Of a stretch of DNA of 16,082 nt, positions 1-7,142 are shown piece after piece. The DNA comes from Dyella_B sp035508675 (GTDB lineage: Bacteria; Pseudomonadota; Gammaproteobacteria; Xanthomonadales; Rhodanobacteraceae). The translations under genes and the position numbers were made by a program. The notes under the pieces are model-generated. The model saw nothing but the letters and a program-made list of their open reading frames with translations, was not told where the DNA came from and did no database searches. Location of the stretch: contig NZ_DATJMN010000401.1 in assembly GCF_035508675.1 (NCBI RefSeq), positions 1 through 16,082 of the forward strand, written 5' to 3'. Position 1 is the first letter of the stretch. Every line of letters starts with the position of its first letter.

Positions 1-7
1 GCTTCAC
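1..7 (-). CDS. Possible first codons of a gene running off the left edge
   Basis: On the minus strand a GTG codon at 7-5 is followed by AAG and then the window ends. It is preceded by AAGGAA at 18-13 with a 5-nt spacer, which is a good ribosome binding site, and it lies about 25 nt downstream of the expected start site of the promoter at 39-66. Only about two codons are visible, so the product cannot be named. The inference of a gene rests wholly on promoter, binding site and start codon being correctly ordered. Confidence 0.35.
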
Positions 8-38
8 TGCGCTTCCTTGCAGTAGATGCCCGAAAAAA

Positions 39-66
39 ATTGTAAACAAAAATGTTTACATGTCAA
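39..66 (-). promoter_or_regulatory. Strong sigma-70 type promoter reading left out of the window
   Basis: Read on the minus strand, TTGACA (66-61) and TACAAT (44-39) are separated by 16 nt. This is a perfect -35 and a one-mismatch -10, with an AT-rich spacer in otherwise GC-rich DNA. Transcription would begin near position 32 and run out of the left edge. It lies 26 bp beyond the stop of the DUF455 gene, so it probably starts a new transcription unit. No functional data support it beyond the match. Confidence 0.7.
41..60. promoter_or_regulatory. Palindromic operator inside the promoter
   Basis: TGTAAACA (41-48), AAAA, TGTTTACA (53-60) is a perfect 8+8 bp inverted repeat with a 4-nt centre. 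It fills the -35/-10 spacer and enters the -10 box, the classic position for a repressor site. Size and symmetry suit a dimeric helix-turn-helix repressor such as a TetR-family protein, but the family is inference. An autoregulated gene just left of the window is the simplest reading. Confidence 0.65.
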
Positions 67-92
67 CCGATGGGGCGCAGTGTAATGCCATG

Positions 93-902
93 CTACGAAG
101 CAAGCGCCAGCTTGGTGAGATGGTCCAGCTCCACCTGATCAAACCCGGCTTGCAGGCGCGCCGGTCGGTTGAATGGCCCGCGTAAATTGCGCCCCATGTA
201 ATCGCGCACGAAGTCGAGAAAGGTTTCGCGGGGGTCGACACCGTCGCGTTCGCAGCACCATTTGAACCAGCGCGTGCCGGCGGCCACGTGCGCGACCTCT
301 TCGCGCAGGATCACTTCCAGGATGGCGATGGTGTTTTCGTCGCCGACGCTGCGCAGGCGTTCGATCATGCCGGGCGTGACGTCGAGGCCGCGCGCTTCCA
401 GTACGCGCGGCACCAGCGCCATGCGCGCGGTGTCGTGATGCGCGGTTTTCTCGGCCATTTCCCACAGTCCGTTATGCGCATCGAAATCGCCGTACTTGTA
501 GCCGAGTTCGGCGAGGCGGTTGGACAGCATGGCGAAGTGGCGCGCCTCGTCGTTGGCGCAACTGGCCCAGTCGCAGTAGTAATCCGGCGGCATGTGGCGG
601 AAGCGGTAGACCGCGTCCCAGGCGAGGTTGATGGCGTTGAATTCGATGTGCGCCACGGCGTGCACGAGTGCGGCGCGGCCGTCGGGCGTACCCAGCCCGC
701 GGTGCGGCACCTGGCGTTGCGGTACGAGTCGCGGGAGCGCCGGGCGGCCGGGTGTGCCGATGGGGTCTGGTGCGGGAGATGTCGCCTCGGCACGCAGCTG
801 GCCGCTTTGCAGGGCATCCCAGGTTGCGTGCGTGAGGCGCAGTTTCTCGGCGGGATCGGTGGCGTCGAGGCAGCGCTTGGCGGCGGTGTGGAGGTCGGTC
901 AT
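93..902 (-). CDS. Ferritin-like diiron domain protein, DUF455 family
   Basis: The 269-aa product matches the DUF455 ferritin-like family, whose biochemical role is not established. Numbered from the start used here, the four-helix diiron ligand pattern is visible: Glu87 in HIEFNAI, Glu119 and His122 in DEARHF, a candidate Glu169, and Glu202 and His205 in REEVAHV. The conserved YCDWASCANDEARHF segment is typical of the family. No signal peptide or membrane segment is seen, so it is probably cytoplasmic. An alternative ATG three codons upstream (911) is possible; 902 was preferred because AAGG lies 10 nt before it and only 1 nt before the other. It follows purF by about 55 bp with a strong hairpin between, so it may be read through from the purF transcript at a reduced level. 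Oxidoreductase activity is inferred from the ligand set only. Confidence 0.85.
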   Translation of the reverse strand: MTDLHTAAKRCLDATDPAEKLRLTHATWDALQSGQLRAEATSPAPDPIGTPGRPALPRLVPQRQVPHRGLGTPDGRAALVHAVAHIEFNAINLAWDAVYRFRHMPPDYYCDWASCANDEARHFAMLSNRLAELGYKYGDFDAHNGLWEMAEKTAHHDTARMALVPRVLEARGLDVTPGMIERLRSVGDENTIAILEVILREEVAHVAAGTRWFKWCCERDGVDPRETFLDFVRDYMGRNLRGPFNRPARLQAGFDQVELDHLTKLALAS

Positions 903-920
903 GGCGTGCATGCCTTGCTT

Positions 921-948
921 CGTCGCCCCGGCCCATGGCGGGGCGACG
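921..948. repeat. Strong GC-rich hairpin between purF and the DUF455 gene
   Basis: CGTCGCCCCG (921-930) and CGGGGCGACG (939-948) form a perfect 10-bp stem around an 8-nt loop. No T-run follows, so it is not a classical intrinsic terminator; it may attenuate transcription or protect the purF mRNA 3' end. The left 13 bases and the closing GGGCGACG recur in the hairpin at 11341-11370, which suggests a dispersed repeat family. Confidence 0.7.
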
Positions 949-956
949 AATCGCCG

Positions 957-2432
<1,476 letters not shown>

Positions 2433-2439
2433 GCTGTTG

Positions 2440-3042
2440 CTACCCGTTAGTGTGATGCGTGGTGCCGGCCGCGCTCGCAGCGGCAGCCGGTGAAGAGGAA
2501 CTGTGCGCCGTGATTCCCTTCGGCAACACGTCAGGTAGGTGCACCGGAAAATTCTCCGGGTGCAGGTGCTCGCGCACGTTCGGCGGCATTTCGCTTTCCA
2601 GCCATACCGCCATGCTTTCGAACTGCGGCAGCAGCGCCGCTTGCCGCCACAGCGGTTCGCGCGCGAAACCGGTCTGGTTGACCAGGAACACGATCAGCGT
2701 CACCAGCAGCACGCCGCGCGCAAACCCGAAAATCATTCCAAGCAGGCGATCCGTGCCGCCCAAACCCGTGCTGTCCACCAGCGTCCGGATGGCGAAGCGT
2801 ACCAGGGCGCCGACAATCAGCACGGCGATGAAACACAAACCGTAACCGAGCAGCACACGCAAGATCGGCGTCTGGATCGAATGCTCGAAGTGTGCCGATA
2901 CCGCCGGACCGTACGTCCATGCCACCCAGAACGCGGCGATCCAGGTCGCCAGCGCCAGCACCTCGGATATGAGGCCGCGCCACAGACCTACAAGGACCGA
3001 CAACACCAATACCGCGATGATGATCAGGTCAACCGCGTTCAT
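2440..3042 (-). CDS. cvpA: CvpA family inner-membrane protein
   Basis: This 200-aa protein starts with MNAVDLIIIAVLVLSV and matches the CvpA family, a membrane protein needed for colicin V production in E. coli and linked to purF by conserved order; its molecular function is unsettled. Hydrophobic segments are seen at about 4-21, 26-44, 62-87 and 100-122, with the family-like WRGLISE motif between the first two. The tail from about 165 onward is low in complexity (Ser/Ala rich, HHTNG end) and probably disordered. The ATG at 3042 is the first one giving the family N-terminus; the open frame extends upstream to 4041, but that part is out-of-frame shadow of the SPOR gene. It lies 29 nt after the SPOR gene and 7 nt before purF. 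Confidence 0.95.
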   Translation of the reverse strand: MNAVDLIIIAVLVLSVLVGLWRGLISEVLALATWIAAFWVAWTYGPAVSAHFEHSIQTPILRVLLGYGLCFIAVLIVGALVRFAIRTLVDSTGLGGTDRLLGMIFGFARGVLLVTLIVFLVNQTGFAREPLWRQAALLPQFESMAVWLESEMPPNVREHLHPENFPVHLPDVLPKGITAHSSSSPAAAASAAGTTHHTNG

Positions 3043-3071
3043 GTAATAGGTCGCTTCCGGCCGGTTTAAAG

Positions 3072-4025
3072 TTAGTTGGCGCTGACGACGTTGCCGTCCA
3101 GGCCCAGCTTGGCCTTGATCTGGTCGCGCAGCGACACCGCATCGCTGCGCTGGGTCTGCGGGCCGGCGCGCACGCGCCACAGCTGGCGGCCGCCCGCGTT
3201 CACCGAATCCACGAAACCGTCGAAGCCGTTGGCACGCAACTTGTCGCGCAGCGCCAGGGCATCGGCCTGGCTGCCCATCGCCGCCACCTGCACGGCCCAG
3301 GCGCCCGCCCTCACCGGCGCGCCCGCGGCCGGTGCCGGCACATCGCCTTGCGGCGTGGTGGCGCCGCTTTCCAGGCGGGCCGGCACGCCGGGAATGGTCT
3401 GGCTGATCTTCAAGCGTGCGGCCTCGGCCTGTGCGCGGGTCTCGAACGGGCCGGCGCTGACCAGGGTCAGCGTCTTGCCGGCGCGCCGGATCGGCTGGCT
3501 GCGCACCGGATAACCCATGGCGCGCACCTTTTGCACCAGGCGGTTGGCGCCTTCGGCGGTGCCATAGGCGCTGAGGTTGACGGCATAGATACCGCGCGCC
3601 GCGGTGGCCGGCGGCGTATCCGGGATGACCGGCGCAGCCGGCGATGGCGCCGGAGGTGGCGTGGCCGGCCGCTTCGTCGCGGCGGTCTTCGGCGGCAGGG
3701 CCGGAATGAGCGGCTGCGAAGGCTGCGGTGCGGGGGCTGGCGGTGGCGGGTTTGCGTTGCTGGCGGCGGTGTTCACCGGCGTCATGCCGGGCACGTTCGC
3801 CGCCGTGCTGGCCGGCGCCGGCATGGCGCTGCCTGCTGTGGCGGGGCCTGAGCCGGACAGGCTCATTGTCTGGGTCTTGAGATCGCGATCCGGTGCGGCA
3901 GGAATCGCCAGGCTCACCGATTGATCGGTGCTGGCGGTCGAGGGCGCCTTGCTCGAAAACATCATCGGCACGAACAGGATGGCCAACGCAACGAGTACGG
4001 CAGCTCCCAACAGACGTGTATTCAA
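3072..4025 (-). CDS. dedD: DedD-like membrane protein with two SPOR domains
   Basis: The 317-aa product has one N-terminal membrane helix (about 5-23), a long Pro/Ala-rich periplasmic linker (about 27-140) and two SPOR-like domains at about 145-213 and 241-316. SPOR domains bind denuded septal glycan strands, so the protein probably acts at the division site as E. coli DedD does. Having two tandem SPOR units is more than the single one of E. coli DedD; the first is less conserved and its boundaries are approximate. The start is TTG at 4025, chosen because GGAG (4035-4032) precedes it by exactly 6 nt and no ATG lies nearby. It is the first gene of the probable dedD-cvpA-purF transcript. The symbol is by position and architecture. 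Confidence 0.88.
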   Translation of the reverse strand: MNTRLLGAAVLVALAILFVPMMFSSKAPSTASTDQSVSLAIPAAPDRDLKTQTMSLSGSGPATAGSAMPAPASTAANVPGMTPVNTAASNANPPPPAPAPQPSQPLIPALPPKTAATKRPATPPPAPSPAAPVIPDTPPATAARGIYAVNLSAYGTAEGANRLVQKVRAMGYPVRSQPIRRAGKTLTLVSAGPFETRAQAEAARLKISQTIPGVPARLESGATTPQGDVPAPAAGAPVRAGAWAVQVAAMGSQADALALRDKLRANGFDGFVDSVNAGGRQLWRVRAGPQTQRSDAVSLRDQIKAKLGLDGNVVSAN

Positions 4026-4064
4026 GATGGACTCCAGACAACCAGCTTGTGCGTGACGCGGCGG

Positions 4065-4096
4065 ATTATACCTGCCCGTGCTGGGGGATATGACAA
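4065..4096 (-). promoter_or_regulatory. Candidate promoter of the dedD-cvpA-purF unit
   Basis: On the minus strand a perfect TATAAT (4070-4065) lies 39 bp before the TTG start of the SPOR gene. The best -35 like box is TTGTCA (4096-4091), but the spacer of 20 nt is longer than ideal. The -10 is convincing, the -35 is not. Confidence 0.5.
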
Positions 4097-4177
4097 ATGG
4101 TGTTCCATGATCGCAGCGGCGCGAAATAATGGGTGCGTGAACACGATGACCATCGCATCCTTGGCTTTGGCACGCAT

Positions 4178-4210
4178 GCCGATGCTGGGATTGTCATCCC
4201 AGCCTACGCC
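4178..4210. repeat. REP-like palindrome, copy 1
   Basis: GCTGGGAT (4184-4191), TGTC, ATCCCAGC (4196-4203) is a perfect 8-bp stem, followed by CTACGCC. Near-identical units occur around 6106, 10569 and 14384, with shared flanks such as GCCGATGC before and CCTACGC after. Extragenic position and dispersion match REP elements, which are common in this order. Confidence 0.8.
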
Positions 4211-4700
4211 GCTGACTCAGGCCAAGACGTTTGTTGTTCTCAGCGATCTGCTCCCTCCCCTGCGGCAGTAGGGGAGGGTCGGGGTGGGGTTGCTTGGGCT
4301 TTAGCATGCAACCGAATCGCAGGAAGCGCATGACGACGACGTCGGATCCCCACTGCTCGCTCCGCTCGCACCCCACCCTAGCCCCCATGCTCCGAATCGT
4401 TGGCGGTGAGCGCAGCGAACCCCAACATCGCGATCCATGTGCATGGCGACGTTGGGGTTCGCATACGCTCACCACTAACCTACACGCCTCGATAGCGTGT
4501 ACCTCTCGCTCGCCAGGATACGTCCCCTCCCCTGCTTGCAGGGGAGGGAGCAGATCACCGCGAACAACAAGCTTCTTGGCTTAAGTTAGTGTCATTAGGC
4601 TTAAGTTCGAAGCATTGACCCTAGCCCTCCCCCCGGATCAAGTCCGGGGCAGGCTCTACTTCGCAGGGAGGGAACGTATCCTGGCGAGTGCGCGATTCAC
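4211..4700. repeat. Cluster of nested inverted-repeat modules in the dedD-folC spacer
   Basis: This 490-bp stretch has no credible gene and is built of repeats. Module A (4221-4263) is inverted with respect to 4538-4580, 38 of 43 bases matching. Module B contains a perfect 11-bp hairpin, CCCTCCCCTGC TT GCAGGGGAGGG (4525-4548). The other flank of B (4509-4531) is inverted with respect to 4666-4688, 22 of 23 matching, so B and a third module C share ends. Module C holds its own hairpin, CCCCGGA...TCCGGGG (4631-4649). The whole looks like insertion or recombination of several related non-coding elements. No transposase is seen. Short open frames here are repeat-derived. Confidence 0.8.
4405..4473. 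repeat. Inverted repeat with GTTGGGGTTCGC arms
   Basis: GGTGAGCGCAGCGAACCCCAAC (4405-4426 in outline) pairs with GTTGGGGTTCGC...GCTCACC (4451-4473) around a 24-nt loop, with one extra base and few mismatches. It lies between modules A and B and is probably a separate dispersed repeat of the kind seen in many proteobacterial intergenic regions. Confidence 0.7.
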
Positions 4701-4716
4701 GCCTACTGGAGCGGCA

Positions 4717-5991
4717 TCAAGCATCGCGATGATGGCTCAACACCGCCGACGCCACAAAAAACGAACCGAACGCAAGAATGCGCTCGCCGCGGCGCGCCGA
4801 CGCCCGTGCGGCGGCGAGCGCCTGCTGCACATTGGCGTGTGTATCGGCGTGCGCGCGCGGCAACGCATGCCGGAGCACGCCAGCCAGCACGTCGGCGGAA
4901 AGCCCGCGCGGCGTATCCTGATCCAGGCTCGCCAGATGCCAGTGCGCAATGCGCGATCCCAGCGCGGCCATCACGCCGCCCACGTCCTTGTCCGATAGCG
5001 CGCCATACACGGCATGCACACGGCCGCCGGGCTGCGTATCCAGCCACGCCGCCAGCGCTCGCGCCGCCTGTGGGTTGTGGCCGACGTCGACGATCAGCGC
5101 CGGCTCGCCGCCCAGCCATTGCAAGCGCGCCGGTGCGCGCGGGAAGTGCATGCCCAGCGCAGCGATGCGTTCCAGCTCGACCGGCTTGACCGCTTGCAGC
5201 GCGTGCAAGGCGGCGATGGCGGCGGAGGCATTCGCGTATTGCACCGGTGCCGCGAGTTCGGGCGCGGGCAGGTCCAGCACGGTGCCATCGCGATGATGCC
5301 AGCGCCAGCGGCTGGCCTCGCGCTCCACATAGAAATCCAGCCCGGCGCGCTCGATGTGGGCGCCCTGCTTGGTTAGCGCTTCCAGCAAACCTTGCGGCGG
5401 TTCGTTTTCACCCACGATGGCAGGCCGGTCGCGGCGCGCGATGCCGGCTTTCTCGCGGCCAATGCTGTCGCGATCCGGCCCCAGCCATTCCACGTGATCC
5501 AGATCCACCGTGGTGACGATCACCGCATCGGCATCGATGATGTTGACTGCGTCCAGGCGCCCGCCGAGCCCTACTTCCAGCACGGCGGTATCCAGTTCCG
5601 CGCGCGCGAACAGATCGAGCGCGGCCAGCGTGCCGAATTCGAAATAGGTCAGGCTGATGTCGCCGCGCGCCAGCTCGATGCGTTCGAAACTCTCGATCAG
5701 CATCGCATCGTCCGCATCGATGCCGGCGATGCGGATGCGCTCGTTGTAGCGAATGAGATGCGGCGAGGTATAGCAGCCGACGCGCTGTCCTGCGGCGGCC
5801 AGCATGGCTTCCAGAAACGCTGCGGTGGAACCCTTGCCATTGGTGCCGCCTACCGTGATCACGCACCGCGCAATGGCAGGCGCCCCCATGCGTTGCCACA
5901 CGGCGCGCACGCGATCCAAGCCCATGTCGATGCCCAGGTCATGGACATGTTGTTGGTAATCCAGCCATTCGGCAAGGGTAGCGAATTTCAC
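4717..5991 (-). CDS. folC: Dihydrofolate synthase / folylpolyglutamate synthase
   Basis: The 424-aa cytoplasmic ligase adds glutamate to dihydropteroate and extends the polyglutamate tail of folates, using ATP. The Mur-ligase fold is clear: P-loop GGTNGKGS at 48-55, YTSPHLIRYNERI around 75-87, a metal-binding segment with LEVGLGGRLDAVNI, TTVDLDHVEWLG, REKAGI, and the C-terminal domain motif VDVGHNPQAAR. The length is normal. The start is GTG at 5991, giving MKFATLAEWL, with AGGAG 6 nt upstream. In many gammaproteobacteria folC directly precedes dedD; here 691 bp of repeat-rich DNA lies between, so the downstream genes probably need their own promoter. No accD is seen immediately upstream in the window. 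Confidence 0.97.
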   Translation of the reverse strand: MKFATLAEWLDYQQHVHDLGIDMGLDRVRAVWQRMGAPAIARCVITVGGTNGKGSTAAFLEAMLAAAGQRVGCYTSPHLIRYNERIRIAGIDADDAMLIESFERIELARGDISLTYFEFGTLAALDLFARAELDTAVLEVGLGGRLDAVNIIDADAVIVTTVDLDHVEWLGPDRDSIGREKAGIARRDRPAIVGENEPPQGLLEALTKQGAHIERAGLDFYVEREASRWRWHHRDGTVLDLPAPELAAPVQYANASAAIAALHALQAVKPVELERIAALGMHFPRAPARLQWLGGEPALIVDVGHNPQAARALAAWLDTQPGGRVHAVYGALSDKDVGGVMAALGSRIAHWHLASLDQDTPRGLSADVLAGVLRHALPRAHADTHANVQQALAAARASARRGERILAFGSFFVASAVLSHHRDA

Positions 5992-6017
5992 GCGCGGCTC
6001 CTGTTTAAAGCTCGCGC

Positions 6018-6047
6018 AAGATAGCAGAAGGCAATCGCAGGTCGTAA
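6018..6047 (-). promoter_or_regulatory. Weak candidate promoter for folC
   Basis: On the minus strand TTACGA (6047-6042) and TATCTT (6023-6018) are 18 nt apart, 26 bp before the folC GTG. Both boxes are imperfect. The ATCGTAAATCGT-type short direct repeats overlap the -35 side. Confidence 0.3.
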
Positions 6048-6128
6048 ATCGTCAATCGTAAGTTTCGTACTGGAACGAAACCCCAGCATTTGTTTGCATG
6101 GCAATGCTGGGATTTCATCCCAGCCGAC
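6041..6128. repeat. REP-like copy 2 with adjoining hairpins and short direct repeats
   Basis: The core GCTGGGAT (6106-6113), TTC, ATCCCAGC (6117-6124) is the second REP-like palindrome. To its left lie GTTTCGT...ACGAAAC (6062-6081, 7-bp stem) and CCCAGCATT (6082-6090), which can pair instead with AATGCTGGG (6103-6111), giving two mutually exclusive folds. Further left are short repeats of ATCGT (about 6044-6060). The block fills the space between the 53-codon gene and folC and could end the nfeD-side transcript. Confidence 0.65.
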
Positions 6129-6132
6129 GGCA

Positions 6133-6294
6133 TCAGAAAAGATGCATGCCGGTCGCGTGGAATGCCCAGTACATGGCGAACATCGTCCAGAACATGCGCT
6201 TCAACGCCTTGCCGGCCAGGAAAGCGGCCAACAGCGCCAGCAACCAAGGCATGTACTTGTCGAGCGTGCTGCGTGTGTCGTTGATGGTGTTCAT
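6133..6294 (-). CDS. Small membrane protein of 53 residues, unrecognised
   Basis: This short gene encodes MNTINDTRSTLDKYMPWLLA followed by a hydrophobic stretch LLAAFLAGKALKR and an aromatic, Met-rich tail ending GMHLF. One membrane helix is likely at about 15-28, and a second hydrophobic or amphipathic stretch at 34-47, with Lys29, Lys32 and Arg33 between them. The ATG at 6294 has an unusually good ribosome binding site, GGGAGGA, with GGAGG spaced 7 nt away. The amino-acid make-up (Trp, Phe, Tyr, Met at the helix edges) looks like a real membrane peptide rather than chance translation of GC-rich DNA. It lies 98 bp after the stomatin-like gene on the same strand and may belong to that unit. 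I do not recognise a family; a partner of the NfeD/SPFH complex is conceivable but unproven. Confidence 0.75.
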   Translation of the reverse strand: MNTINDTRSTLDKYMPWLLALLAAFLAGKALKRMFWTMFAMYWAFHATGMHLF

Positions 6295-6305
6295 GGCTTG
6301 TCCTC

Positions 6306-6325
6306 CCGCACTCCCGTTGGTGCGG
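6306..6325. promoter_or_regulatory. Stem-loop next to the ribosome binding site of the micro-gene
   Basis: CCGCAC (6306-6311) and GTGCGG (6320-6325) form a 6-bp stem with an 8-nt loop. In the minus-strand transcript it ends at the edge of the GGGAGGA Shine-Dalgarno sequence (6307-6301), with slight overlap. It could tune translation or be incidental. Confidence 0.35.
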
Positions 6326-6392
6326 AAAGGATCATCCGCCCTGGCCAGCCGCGGCGGCAGGCGCAGGCGTCAGGTGTCGAATCTGACAGACG

Positions 6393-7142
6393 TCATGTGC
6401 CCTTGCCGAGCAACGGCTTCAACAAATCCAGCGGCAGCGGAAACACGATGGTGCTGGATTGCCCGGTGCTCGACATGCTCGCCAAGGTCTGCAGATAGCG
6501 CAGCTGCAAGGCTTGCGGTTGCTGCGCCAGCATGGCCGCCGCGTCGCGCAGTTTTTCCGATGCCTGCAGTTCGCCGTCGGCGTGGATCACCTTGGCGCGG
6601 CGCTCGCGTTCGGCTTCGGCCTGGCGGGCAATCGCGCGCACCATGGTTTCGTTGAGGTCCACATCCTTGATCTCGACGTTGGTGATCTTGATGCCCCACG
6701 GGTCGGTCGCTTCGTCGAGGATCTGCTGCAGGCTGTGGTTGATGGAATCGCGCTGCGAAAGAATTTCGTCCAGTTCGTGCTGGCCCAGCACCGAACGCAA
6801 GCGGGTCTGCGCGAGCTGGCTGGTGGCCTGGTAGAAGTTCTCCACTTTCAGCACCGACTTGTCCGGCTCCATCACGCGGAAATACACCACCGCATTCACG
6901 CGTACCGATACGTTGTCGCGCGAGATCACATCCTGCGGCGGCACGTCCATCACCGTCACGCGCAGGTCCACGCGCGTCATGCGCTGCACCACCGGTATCA
7001 GGATCACCAGGCCCGGCCCTTTGGTGCCGGTGTAACGGCCCAGCGTCAGCACCACGCCACGCTGGTATTCCGGCAACACCCTGATCGACGACGACAACAG
7101 CGCAATCACGAAAAGCACGATGACGCCAGCAAAACCGATCAT
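6393..7142 (-). CDS. Stomatin-like SPFH (band 7) protein
   Basis: The 249-aa product has an N-terminal membrane helix (about 2-20) followed by a full SPFH/band 7 domain: RVLPEYQRGVVLTLGRY (21-37), GPGLVILIPVVQRM (42-55), DVPPQDVISRDNVSVRVNAVVYFRV (66-90), LRSVLGQHELDEILSQRD, WGIKITNVEIKDVDL (149-163), and a charged coiled-coil from about 166 to 205. This is the slipin/stomatin pattern typical of proteins paired with NfeD. Such proteins oligomerise in membranes and are associated with microdomains and protein quality control. The ATG at 7142 overlaps the nfeD stop (ATGA) and has AAGGAG 7 nt upstream, so translation is probably coupled. The open frame extends to 8195 upstream, but that part is antiparallel-frame shadow of nfeD and is left out. 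Confidence 0.95.
   Translation of the reverse strand: MIGFAGVIVLFVIALLSSSIRVLPEYQRGVVLTLGRYTGTKGPGLVILIPVVQRMTRVDLRVTVMDVPPQDVISRDNVSVRVNAVVYFRVMEPDKSVLKVENFYQATSQLAQTRLRSVLGQHELDEILSQRDSINHSLQQILDEATDPWGIKITNVEIKDVDLNETMVRAIARQAEAERERRAKVIHADGELQASEKLRDAAAMLAQQPQALQLRYLQTLASMSSTGQSSTIVFPLPLDLLKPLLGKGT

Noticed and set aside
3043..4041. N-terminal 333-residue extension of the cvpA frame
   Set aside because: It overlaps the SPOR gene out of frame, is Arg/Ala/Gly rich without domains, and cvpA has a proper family start at 3042.
4231..4584. A 117-codon plus-strand frame in the repeat cluster
   Set aside because: It consists of repeat modules and has neither a plausible start signal nor a coherent protein composition.
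4178..4700. CRISPR array or integron-like array in the repeat cluster
   Set aside because: The repeats are inverted, of unequal length and without regularly sized unique spacers, and no cas or integrase gene is present.
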